64,000 nt of DNA from positions 1-64,000 of the forward strand of contig NZ_CALFYO010000015.1 in assembly GCF_937952055.1 (NCBI RefSeq). The letters run 5' to 3'. This document shows, in pieces, positions 20,090 through 29,600 of this stretch. The translations under genes and the position numbers were made by a program. The DNA is from an uncultured Piscinibacter sp. GTDB taxonomy: Bacteria > Pseudomonadota > Gammaproteobacteria > Burkholderiales > Burkholderiaceae_C. How positions within the stretch are numbered: position 1 is the first letter of the stretch; every line of letters begins with the position of its first letter. Under the pieces are notes generated by a model. The model saw only the letters and a program-made list of their open reading frames with translations. It had not been told where the DNA came from and did no database searches.

Positions 20090-21079
20090 TTATTCGATCG
20101 TCACCTTCGCATCCTTGACCAGCTTGGCGAACTTCTCGGTTTCGCTCCTGATCTGCTGCGCCATCTGATCGGCGCCGTCGCCGATCGGCTCGGCGCCGAT
20201 CTCGTCCATGCGCTTGCGGAATTCGGGCGACTGGATGACCTTCACCATCTCGGCGTTCAGCCGAGCCACGATGTCCCTCGGCGTCGCGGCCGGCGCGAGC
20301 ACGCCGAACCAGGTGCCGATGTTGAATCCTTTCAAGCCGGCTTCGTCGAGCGTCGGCACGTCCGGCATCGCGGACGAACGCCTGGCCGTGGTGACGGCGA
20401 GGGCCCTGAGCTTGCCGGCCCTGATGTGCTGCAGCACCGGCGTCACGGTGTCGAACGACATCGTCACCTGTCCGCCGAGCAGGTCGGTGGCCAGCAGACC
20501 ACTGCCCTTGTACGGGATATGGACCACGTCGGTGCCCGTGAGATTCTGGAACTGCGTGCCGATCAGGTGCTGAGCCGTGCCGTTGCCGTTGGAGCCGTAG
20601 TTGTAGCCCCCCGGCTTGGCCTTGAGCATCGCGACCAGCTCCGTCACGCTCTTCGCCGGCGTGATGGCCGCGTTGACGACCAGCACGTTGGGCACCATGG
20701 CGATCGTCGTGACCGGCGCCAGGTCCTTCTGGAAGTCGTAGGGGAGCTTTCGGTACACGCTCGTGGCGATGGTGTGGTGAACCGCGCCCACCAGCAGCGT
20801 GTAGCCGTCCGGCTTGGCCTTGGCCACGTGGTCCGCGCCCAGCGTCGCGCCAGCGCCGGGCTTGCTCTCGACGATCACGGTCTGGCCGAGGCTCAGCGTC
20901 AGCTTCTCCGCGAGCGCGCGCGCCAGCACGTCGGTCGTGCCGCCGGCCGGAAACGGCACGATCAGGCTGACCGGCTTGCTCGGCCACGCCTGAGCCATGG
21001 CGCTGCCGCCGGCCATCGCTGCGGCGAACGCGACGGCCCGGATCAGAGGACGGCGATAGAGCGGGTGCGAGGGGTGCAT
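20090..21079 (-). CDS. Bug/TctC-family tripartite tricarboxylate transporter substrate-binding protein
   Basis: Periplasmic binding protein of the Bug family, expanded in Burkholderiales, 329 residues. The signal peptide ends near SAMAQA and is followed by the hallmark WPSKPVSLIVPFPAGGTTD; later come GADHVAKAKPDGYTLL and the conserved PYKGSG. A GGAGA precedes the ATG at 21079. Bug proteins bind carboxylates such as citrate, tartrate or aromatic acids. It is the last of three minus-strand genes with tartrate dehydrogenase and pyruvate kinase, so tartrate or a related hydroxyacid is a reasonable ligand. No tctA or tctB is visible. Confidence 0.92.
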   Translation of the reverse strand: MHPSHPLYRRPLIRAVAFAAAMAGGSAMAQAWPSKPVSLIVPFPAGGTTDVLARALAEKLTLSLGQTVIVESKPGAGATLGADHVAKAKPDGYTLLVGAVHHTIATSVYRKLPYDFQKDLAPVTTIAMVPNVLVVNAAITPAKSVTELVAMLKAKPGGYNYGSNGNGTAQHLIGTQFQNLTGTDVVHIPYKGSGLLATDLLGGQVTMSFDTVTPVLQHIRAGKLRALAVTTARRSSAMPDVPTLDEAGLKGFNIGTWFGVLAPAATPRDIVARLNAEMVKVIQSPEFRKRMDEIGAEPIGDGADQMAQQIRSETEKFAKLVKDAKVTIE

Positions 21080-21286
21080 GCTTGTCTCCAGCAGGGCTTG
21101 ATTGAGCTTCAGTGTTTCGACTCTACGAATCACGCGTGGCGCTGAATCACCGCCAAAGTGAATCCGGCATTAACCTGAAATCAATACTTGAAGTGCCCTG
21201 ACGGCGCCCCGGCCATGCCGTCCTCGATGCCGACCTGTGGCGCGGCGTCGGCGCCAATGGCGCGACACATGCGTGCCAGGCAGGCC

Positions 21287-22705
21287 TCAGTCGATCTGCG
21301 CGATGCGCAGCAGGTTGGTGGAGCCGGGTGTCCCGAAGGGCATGCCAGCGGCAATGACGATGGTCTGGCCCGGCTGCGCGAAGCGCAGCGTCCTGGCGGT
21401 CTCGACCGCGCGGGCGGTCATGTCGTCCACGTTGAGCACGTCGTCACAGACGAAGGGATTGACGCCCCACACGAGCGAGAGGCGCCTTGCCGTTTCGCGC
21501 ATCGGCGTCATCCCGATGATGGGCGCCCGTGGGCGTTCGCGGGCCATCCGAAGTGCCGACGAGCCCGAGCTCGTGTAAGCCACCATGGCCGCCACGTCGA
21601 GCAGCCCGGCCACCGACCGTGCCGCCCAGCCGATCGCGTCGGCCGTGTTGGCGGTCGGTTGCGTGTGCGAAGCGTCGATTGCGTCGCGGTACTGCGGATC
21701 GGCCTCGGTCTGCGCAATGATGCGGTCCATCATCGTCACCGCCTCGACCGGGAACCTGCCCGAGGCCGACTCGGCCGACAGCATCACCGCATCGGCCCCG
21801 TCGTAGATCGCGGTCGCGACGTCGGAGGCCTCGGCACGCGTCGGCACGGGTGCGCCGACCATCGACTCCAGCATCTGCGTCGCCACGATCACCGGCTTGC
21901 CGAGCCGGCGGCACGCGCGGACGATGCGCTTCTGGATCGCGGGCACCTGCTCGGCTGGCATCTCCACACCCAGGTCACCCCGCGCCACCATCACCGCATC
22001 GGTCACGGCGAGGATCTCGTCCAGGCAGTCGATCGCCGCCGGCTTCTCCAGCTTGGCGACGATGCCGGCGCGGCCCTGGATCACGGCGCGGGCCTCGACG
22101 ATGTCGGCAGCGCGTTGCACGAACGACAGCGCTACCCAGTCGATGCCCAGCGACAGGCCGAACTCCAGGTCGGCGCGATCCTTGTCCGTCATCGCCGACA
22201 GCGGCAGCACGACGCCGGGCACGTTCACGCCCTTGCGATCCGACAGCATGCCGCCGTTGACGACCCGCGTCTTGGCGAAGTCCGCGCCCGACGCCTCGAC
22301 CCTCAGACGCAGCCGCCCGTCGTCGAGCAGCAGGTCGGCACCGGGCTTCAGCGCCGCGAAGATCTCCGGATGCAGCAGCGGCGCCCTGCTTGCATCACCG
22401 GGCTTGCTTGCGTCCAGGTCGAGCCCGAACGCGGCGCCCTCGACGAGCTTCACCGGTCCATGCGCGAACGTGCCGACGCGCAGCTTGGGCCCCTGCAGGT
22501 CGAGCAGCACGCCGATCGGTCGGCCGATGTCTGCCTCGATCGAGCGGATCAGGCCCAGACGCAGCTGGTGGTCGGCATGCGTGCCGTGGCTGAAGTTCAG
22601 CCGGAACACGTCGGCGCCGGCTTTCACCAGCGCCTCGATGGTGGCGCGGTCGGCGCTCGCGGGCCCCAGCGTGGCGACGATCTTGGCGTTGCAAGGACGG
22701 TTCAT
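21287..22705 (-). CDS. pyk: Pyruvate kinase (ttuE-like context)
   Basis: Converts phosphoenolpyruvate and ADP to pyruvate and ATP. The 472-residue protein starts MNRPCNAKIVATLGPASADR and has FRLNFSHGTHADH, the active-site region GDLGVEMPAEQVPAIQK and the ATQMLESM segment. It lies 181 bp after the tartrate dehydrogenase gene on the same strand. In Agrobacterium vitis the tartrate-utilisation gene ttuE encodes a pyruvate kinase next to ttuC, so this copy may serve tartrate/glycerate catabolism rather than, or as well as, glycolysis. Confidence 0.96.
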   Translation of the reverse strand: MNRPCNAKIVATLGPASADRATIEALVKAGADVFRLNFSHGTHADHQLRLGLIRSIEADIGRPIGVLLDLQGPKLRVGTFAHGPVKLVEGAAFGLDLDASKPGDASRAPLLHPEIFAALKPGADLLLDDGRLRLRVEASGADFAKTRVVNGGMLSDRKGVNVPGVVLPLSAMTDKDRADLEFGLSLGIDWVALSFVQRAADIVEARAVIQGRAGIVAKLEKPAAIDCLDEILAVTDAVMVARGDLGVEMPAEQVPAIQKRIVRACRRLGKPVIVATQMLESMVGAPVPTRAEASDVATAIYDGADAVMLSAESASGRFPVEAVTMMDRIIAQTEADPQYRDAIDASHTQPTANTADAIGWAARSVAGLLDVAAMVAYTSSGSSALRMARERPRAPIIGMTPMRETARRLSLVWGVNPFVCDDVLNVDDMTARAVETARTLRFAQPGQTIVIAAGMPFGTPGSTNLLRIAQID

Positions 22706-22886
22706 GAGTGGGCTCCGGCGGCACAGACGTGGACGACGATGTCCCGAAATTCGTTCACGTCGGCCAGTGTCGGCCCGGAGCGTGACGCCGGCAATCTCTT
22801 CCTGGCCGTCCAGGCCGTCGGGGTCGCGAGCGAGCGCGTCCGGCGGCGCGGGTCGCCCGGCCAAGTGGCTGGCCGTCAGCGCGGGG

Positions 22887-23975
22887 TCACGTGGCCATGC
22901 GCCGCGTGCCGGCGCTCAACCGTTCGCACACCGCTTGCGTGACCTGGGCCGTCGTGGCCTTGCCGCCGAGGTCGCCAGTGTGCAGCCTGGGGTCCGCAGT
23001 GACCTGCTCGATGGCGCTCATGACCTGCTGGGCAGCCTCGAACTCGCCCAGGTGTTCCAGCAGCATCACGACGGACCAGAAGGTGCCGACCGGGTTGGCC
23101 AGCCCCTTGCCCATGATGTCGAAGGCCGAGCCGTGAATGGGCTCGAACATCGACGGGTAGCGGCGCTCCGGGTCGATGTTGCCGGTCGGCGCGATGCCCA
23201 GGCTGCCGGCCAGCGCGGCCGCCAGGTCGCTGAGGATGTCGGCATGCAGGTTGGTCGCGACGATCGTGTCCAGCGAGGCCGGGCGGTTGATCATGCGCGC
23301 CGTCGACGCGTCGACCAGTTCCTTGTCCCAGGTGACGTCGGGAAACTCCTTGGAGATCTGCAGCGCGATCTCGTCCCACATCACCATCGCGTGGCGCTGC
23401 GCGTTGCTCTTCGTGATGACGGTCAGCAGCTTGCGCGGGCGCGACCGAGCCAGCCTGAAGGCGAAGCGCATGATGCGCTCGACGCCGGCGCGGGTCATCA
23501 TCGACACGTCGGTGGCGGCCTCGATCGGGTGGCCCTGGTGCACGCGGCCGCCGACGCCGGCGTACTCGCCTTCCGAGTTCTCGCGCACGATGACCCAGTT
23601 CAGGTCCTCGGGCTTGCAGCGCTTCAGCGGCGCGTCGATGCCGGGCAGGATGCGCGTCGGGCGCACGTTCGCATACTGGTCGAAGCCCTGGCAGATCTTC
23701 AGGCGCAGGCCCCACAGCGTGATGTGGTCGGCAATGTGCGGGTCGCCGGCCGAGCCGAACAGGATCGCGTCCTTGTGGCGGATCGCATCGAGGCCGTCGG
23801 CCGGCATCATGACGCCGTGCCGGCGGTAGTGGTCGCCGCCCCAGTCGAAGTCCTCGAACTCGAAGCGGAAGGCGCTGCTCGTCCTGGCGAGCGCCTCCAG
23901 CACCTGCTGGCCGGCGGGAACCACTTCCTTGCCGATGCCGTCACCGGCAATGGTGGCGATGGAATAGGTCTTCAT
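22887..23975 (-). CDS. ttuC: Tartrate dehydrogenase / D-malate dehydrogenase (decarboxylating)
   Basis: NAD- and metal-dependent beta-decarboxylating dehydrogenase of the isocitrate/isopropylmalate family, 362 residues. Family motifs include IAGDGIGKEV at the start, VRENSEGEYAGVGGR, DASTARMI with the metal Asp nearby, NLHADILSDLAAAL and the adenine-loop EPIHGSAFDIMGKG. The VRENSEGEYAG and WGLRLKICQGFDQYANVRP context fits tartrate/D-malate dehydrogenase better than LeuB or Icd. It is divergent from a LysR regulator that likely controls it. Confidence 0.9.
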   Translation of the reverse strand: MKTYSIATIAGDGIGKEVVPAGQQVLEALARTSSAFRFEFEDFDWGGDHYRRHGVMMPADGLDAIRHKDAILFGSAGDPHIADHITLWGLRLKICQGFDQYANVRPTRILPGIDAPLKRCKPEDLNWVIVRENSEGEYAGVGGRVHQGHPIEAATDVSMMTRAGVERIMRFAFRLARSRPRKLLTVITKSNAQRHAMVMWDEIALQISKEFPDVTWDKELVDASTARMINRPASLDTIVATNLHADILSDLAAALAGSLGIAPTGNIDPERRYPSMFEPIHGSAFDIMGKGLANPVGTFWSVVMLLEHLGEFEAAQQVMSAIEQVTADPRLHTGDLGGKATTAQVTQAVCERLSAGTRRMAT

Positions 23976-24057
23976 GGCGGGTCTCCGTGGCTATGGGCAG
24001 GCGTTGGGGCGACTGTAGGAATTGGACGGGCCCCGCGCTCGCGGCTAGAGTGAATCC

Positions 24058-24080
24058 ATTGTTTACCTGCATCTAACAAT
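24058..24080. promoter_or_regulatory. LysR-type operator (ATTGTT-N11-AACAAT)
   Basis: A perfect 6-bp-arm dyad with an 11-bp centre, the T-N11-A geometry of LysR-type regulator sites, 20 bp before the lysR start and about 80 bp upstream of ttuC. Its place in the divergent promoter region fits autoregulation and activation of ttuC. Confidence 0.7.
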
Positions 24081-24100
24081 CGATCCCGAAGGCAGCCTCC

Positions 24101-25030
24101 ATGACCAGTGGCATTCAGCCGGCCGACCTGGGCTTCTTCTCCGTGCTGGCCAGCGCCGGCAGCCTGAGCGCCGCGGCGCGCGAGCTCGGCGTCACCACGC
24201 CTGCGGTCAGCAAGCACCTGGCATTGATGGAGTCGAGAGTGGGCCTGTCGCTGGTGAACCGCACCACGCGGCGCATGAGCCTGCCGCCCGAGGGTGAGCT
24301 GTATCTGGAGCACGCACGCCGCATCCTCGGCGAGATCGACGACATGGAGCAGTTGCTCGGCGTGTCGAAGGCGACGCCGAAGGGCCTGTTGCGGGTCAAC
24401 GCGACGCTGGGCTTCGGACGCAGCCATGTCGCGCCGCTGATCTCGCGCTTCGTGCGCAAGCACCCGCAGGTGGAGGTGCAGCTGCAGCTGTCGGTGAACC
24501 CGCCGCCGCTGACCGACGACTCCTTTGACGTGTGCATCCGCTTCGGCGCACCGCCGGACGCCCGGGTCATCGCCAGGTACATCGCGCCGAATCGCCGCCT
24601 GCTGTGCGCGGCGCCGGCCTATCTCGCCAAGCACGGCATGCCGAAGGTGCCGAACGACCTGACCAAGCACAACTGCATCGGCATTCGTCAGGGTGAAGAG
24701 GCCTACGGGGTCTGGCGATTGACCAGCGGTCGCGGCAGGAGCGCGACGACCGAGGCCGTCAAGACCCGTGGGAACCTGGCCACGAACGATGGCGAAATCG
24801 CCGTCAACTGGGCTCTCGACGGCCACGGCATCCTGATGCGCGCCGAATGGGACATCGAGCGCTACTTGAAGAACGGGCGGCTGGTGCAGGTACTGCCGCA
24901 GTTCCACACGCCCGACGCCGACATCCATGCGGTCTATCCGCAGCGACACCAGCTCGCTGCCCGCGTGCGCGCCTTCGTCGACTTCGTCGCGTTGTCGCTC
25001 GGACAGCCCGCGAAGGCGCGAGCGCCGTAG
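24101..25030 (+). CDS. LysR-family transcriptional regulator (ttuA-like position)
   Basis: A 309-residue LysR regulator: N-terminal winged helix (about residues 8-66, with SAAARELGVTTPAVSKHLALM) and a periplasmic-binding-like effector domain from about 90. The length is typical. It is divergent from ttuC across a 125-bp spacer holding a perfect dyad, so it likely responds to tartrate or a related acid and controls the ttuC-pyk-bug series. Effector assignment is inference from context. Confidence 0.92.
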   Translation: MTSGIQPADLGFFSVLASAGSLSAAARELGVTTPAVSKHLALMESRVGLSLVNRTTRRMSLPPEGELYLEHARRILGEIDDMEQLLGVSKATPKGLLRVNATLGFGRSHVAPLISRFVRKHPQVEVQLQLSVNPPPLTDDSFDVCIRFGAPPDARVIARYIAPNRRLLCAAPAYLAKHGMPKVPNDLTKHNCIGIRQGEEAYGVWRLTSGRGRSATTEAVKTRGNLATNDGEIAVNWALDGHGILMRAEWDIERYLKNGRLVQVLPQFHTPDADIHAVYPQRHQLAARVRAFVDFVALSLGQPAKARAP

Positions 25031-25082
25031 GGCCCGGATGGCGGCGATGGCAAGCGCGCGGCGGCGCACGGCGCCGAAGCGC

Positions 25083-25763
25083 TCAGCCGTCGGCCAGCAC
25101 GTGCAGCAGCCAGCGGTTGAGATCGGCGATCTCCTCGCCGCACACCGCATGCTCCATCGGGTATTCGTGCCACTCCACGGCCTGGCCGAGCGCACCCAGC
25201 GCATCGCGCGACGCACGGCCGCGCTCGACGGCCACCACCGGGTCCTGCGTGCCGTGGGCGAGAAAGACCGGCACCTCGCGGTTGGCGTCGCTGCGTTCGG
25301 CAGCGGTCGTCGCCGCCAGCGGCAGGTAGCCCGACATGCCGGCCAGCCCGGCGAGCCGCTCGGGGTATCGCAGCCCCGTCATCAGCGTCATCGCGCAGCC
25401 CTGCGAGAAGCCGGCGAGCACGATGCGGTGCGCCGGGATGCCGCGCTCGCGCTCGCGCTCGATCAACGCAGCGATCGCCGCCTGCGAGGCGCGCAGGCCG
25501 GCTTCGTCCTCGCGGCGCTGCAGGTCGGCGCCGAGGATGTCGTACCAGGCGCGCATGCGGTAGCCGCCATTGATCGTCACCGGACGCACTGGCGCATGCG
25601 GGAAGACGAAGCGCACCGCACCGACGGCGTCCAGGTCAAGCTCCTCGCACACCGGCACGAAGTCGCCGCCGTCGGCGCCGAGGCCGTGCAGCACGATGAT
25701 CGCGGCGTTCGGATGCTCGCCGGTTTGGCCTTCCAGGGTCTCGAGGAGCGATGCTGCGTTCAT
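25083..25763 (-). CDS. Phospholipase/carboxylesterase (alpha/beta hydrolase)
   Basis: A 226-residue esterase of the YpfH/acyl-protein-thioesterase-like family. It shows the oxyanion-loop segment IIVLHGLGADGGDFVPV, the nucleophile elbow GFSQG, the acid in AHGTQDPVV and the His in EYPMEHAVCGEE. It hydrolyses short carboxyl esters; the natural substrate is not evident. The ATG at 25763 (MNAASLLETLEG) is preferred over one ten residues upstream. Divergent from the kinase gene with about 55 bp between starts. Confidence 0.9.
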   Translation of the reverse strand: MNAASLLETLEGQTGEHPNAAIIVLHGLGADGGDFVPVCEELDLDAVGAVRFVFPHAPVRPVTINGGYRMRAWYDILGADLQRREDEAGLRASQAAIAALIERERERGIPAHRIVLAGFSQGCAMTLMTGLRYPERLAGLAGMSGYLPLAATTAAERSDANREVPVFLAHGTQDPVVAVERGRASRDALGALGQAVEWHEYPMEHAVCGEEIADLNRWLLHVLADG

Positions 25764-25819
25764 GGTCACGGCGCCGTGCGATGGATCGACCATTGTGAGG
25801 CCCTACAGTGCGGGCCGTG

Positions 25820-26458
<639 letters not shown>

Positions 26459-26616
26459 GCGCGGACCCCGGCACGCGCCGCCGGGGGTGTCCGCCGTGCA
26501 ACCGGCCGCTCCCCACATTTCCGGATGCCCGCGCCCGGGCAGGCGGCTAAGGTGGCCCTCCTGGCCGGCTGACGCACGCTCGCGGAGCGTCGCAGCGGCA
26601 AGGGGAGGACAAGCAC

Positions 26617-29600
26617 ATGCGTTCGATGGTCAAGGGCCAGTCGCTGGCCGGTGCCACCAACCTCGCCCTGATGGCGCCCGTGCACGAGCACATGGTGCCG
26701 GGCGAGGAGACCATCACCTACCTGGAGCGCCTGCGACGGCTGCTGGATGCCCTGCATGCCTCGCGCCGCAACCTGCGCGAGGCCGAGCTGGATGCCCCCG
26801 TGTTCCCGGACAGCATCGGTCGCTTCGACATCATCCAGCAGTTCCGCTATGCGATCTGGACCGCCCCGGCGGACGGCTCGGGCCAGCGCACCAGCTACCT
26901 CACGCTGAACGTCAGCTTCGATGGGGGCTGGGAACCCTACATGCGCGTGATCCAGCGTGACATCGGCGAGCTGCTGGACGCGCTGTTGTGCCATTGCCCG
27001 GGCTATCCCGGCTCGCGCCAAGCGACCTTCGACGCCTATTGCCGCTGGGTGCGCGATCACGAGATGGACGCTGGCATCTTCTACACCGACAGTCCGGCCA
27101 CGGCGGCGGACGCGCGCTATCTGTCCGGACTGGAGCGCATCCAGCGCGAAGAACGCGACCCGGTGGCGGCGCAGTCGAAGGCGGCCGGCTTCGCACTGCC
27201 TTCGCTGGCCCGACAGCAGCAGGAGGCGATCGCGCAGGTCAAGGCCGACCCCGGCCGCGCCCTGGCGCTGCCGCTGCGCACGCTGAAGGGTCTGTACCGG
27301 CTGGTGCCCTTCTTCGGCCGGCAGGGGCTCACCCTCGAGCGCGAGGACCTGGTGCTCAGGCGCTTCGCCCAACTGGTGCTGAAGGAGTTCCGCGCCTTGG
27401 TCAGGACGCTGCTGTCCGGCGATCACCATCCCCACCTACCGCCGCCGGAGGCGAAAGCGCTGGCGGACCGGCTGCGCCCGTTCCTGATGGCGTTCGAGGA
27501 CGAACTGCAGTGGCTGTGCGAGGCGGAGCCTGCCGAGGCGCCGGCGGTGCCGGGCGTGGACCGTTCACCGTACCCCTATGACCCGACACGACTGCAGGAC
27601 AGCATCCTGCAGCGCACCGACCCGGTCACGCATGGCTGCCTGGTGCTGCTGGGCGTGACGGGAGCGGCCGATGCGCGCGCGGCCCTGGCCGCCTGGCTGA
27701 AGCGCTGCGGTCCGCCCGCCGATGCGGCCGCGGTGCGCTGGCACATCGGCTTCACCCACGCCGGACTGCGGGTGCTGGGCGCGTCGGCGACGACGCTGGA
27801 CCACCTGCCCGCCGAGTTCGCACAGGGCATGGAGGCCCGTTGCGGCATCCTCGGCGACCTGCGCGCCAACCACCCCAGCCGCTGGCGCCGCCCCCTGCGC
27901 CTGGGCGCGCCACCCGAATGGGACGACCGCATCGACCTGAGCGCGGTGCATGCCGTGCTGGTGCTGCGCAAGGTGGATCCGCGCGATGCGTCGTCCGACC
28001 TGCACCCCGACCTCGCGGCCGAGGTGGCCGGCGTCACCGGCGCGGACAACGGCTGGCGGGTGCTCGCGGTGGAGCCCACGCGCAGCTGGCGCCGCTCGGA
28101 CGGGGGTGCCTCGACGGGGCACTTCGGCTTCGCCGACGGCATCAGCCAGCCCAGCTTCGCCGAGCCGCCGGCTGCGCCGCGCCCGCCCGACCAGTTGCGC
28201 GCGGGCGAACTGCTGCTGGGCCATGCCAACGACCGCGGCGACGAGCCCTGGTCCATCCACCGCGACGACCCGCTGCTGCGCGACGGCAGCTTCCTCGTCG
28301 TGCGCAAGCTGCGCCAGCGTGTCGACCGGCTGGAAGCGGCGAAACTGTCCGACGAGGCCCGCGCCAAGATGATGGGCCGCTGGCAAGACGGACGGCCGCT
28401 GCTGCACCCGACCCTGCCCGCGGACCCGGCTTCCAACGACTTCTCCTATGGCATGGATGCGCAGGGTCGCCACTGCCCATTGCAGTCGCATGTGCGGCGC
28501 ACCAACCCGCGCGATGGCCGCAGCCACATGCCGCGCATCCTGCGCCGAGGCATGTCCTATGGTCCCGCGATGGACCAGGCCGACCTGCAGACCGATCGCG
28601 GCCTGATGTTCATGGCCTACTGCGCCAGCATCGCGGAGCAGTTCGAAGTGCTGCAGCACTGGGTGGCCGGCGGCAACAGCTCGGGGCTGTCATCGCCGCA
28701 GTCGGATCCGTTTCTGGGCGTGCCGCAGGCGGGCGAGCGACGCGTCTTCCGCTACGTCGATTCGAAGGGCGAGATGCAGCACGTCGAGCTGGGCGATCAG
28801 CCGCTGGTCGAGCTGCAGTGGGGGCTGTACCTGTTCGTCCCGAGCCTCGACGGCCTGCGCGCCCTGGCCGCCGCGCCGGAGCCGGCAACGACTTCGCGCA
28901 CACCGGGCCCCGTGCCTTCCTGGGACCCCTCGGGCAACCTGGAGAGCTGGCGGATGAGGCTGGAGTCGCCCGAGCCGTCACCGGCCACGTGGGCCGAAGT
29001 CCGCCGGCAGTCCGGCGGCTGCGCGCATGCCGACGGCTACGGCGAACTGTTCGGCAGCCTGGACGCCGTGCTGCAGGTGCTGCGCGACGACGGCTCGCGG
29101 TATTCGGTGGCGGGCTACGCCACGCGCATGGGCCAGACCATCGGCGTGAACCTGCTCGGCCTGGACGCCAACGACCCGCAGCGCCAGGCGCAGGCCGATG
29201 CGGTGAACGGTGTCATCGACGGCGTCGACGAGCAGCAGGCCTTCGAAGCTGCGTGGCCGATGGTTCAGGCGACCATCGCAGGCTTCGCGCTGCTCGACCG
29301 GCCCCCCGGCCTGCCGCCCGGCGACCCGCGGGTGCGGCGGCCGGTGGACCTCGTCACCTTGGGCGAGCGGGTGCTGGCGGGGCTGTGCAAGCTGTGGTTC
29401 GGGCTGCCGGACGGCACCCGGATGGTCGTCGGCGGCCGCCGCCCGGAGGCTCCCGAGATCGGTGCCACGCCGCGTTGCCCGGGCGACCTGTTCAGCTCCT
29501 CGCGCACCATCTTCGCGCCTCATCCGCCCCGGGCCGTGGTGAACCGGGCCAGGGTCGAGGGCAGGAACGTGCAGACCGCGGTGGCCGGCTACCTGCGGTC

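Noticed and set aside
22887..23975. LeuB or isocitrate dehydrogenase
   Set aside because: Substrate-site wording and context (LysR, pyruvate kinase, Bug) fit tartrate/D-malate dehydrogenase better; no leu or TCA genes adjacent.
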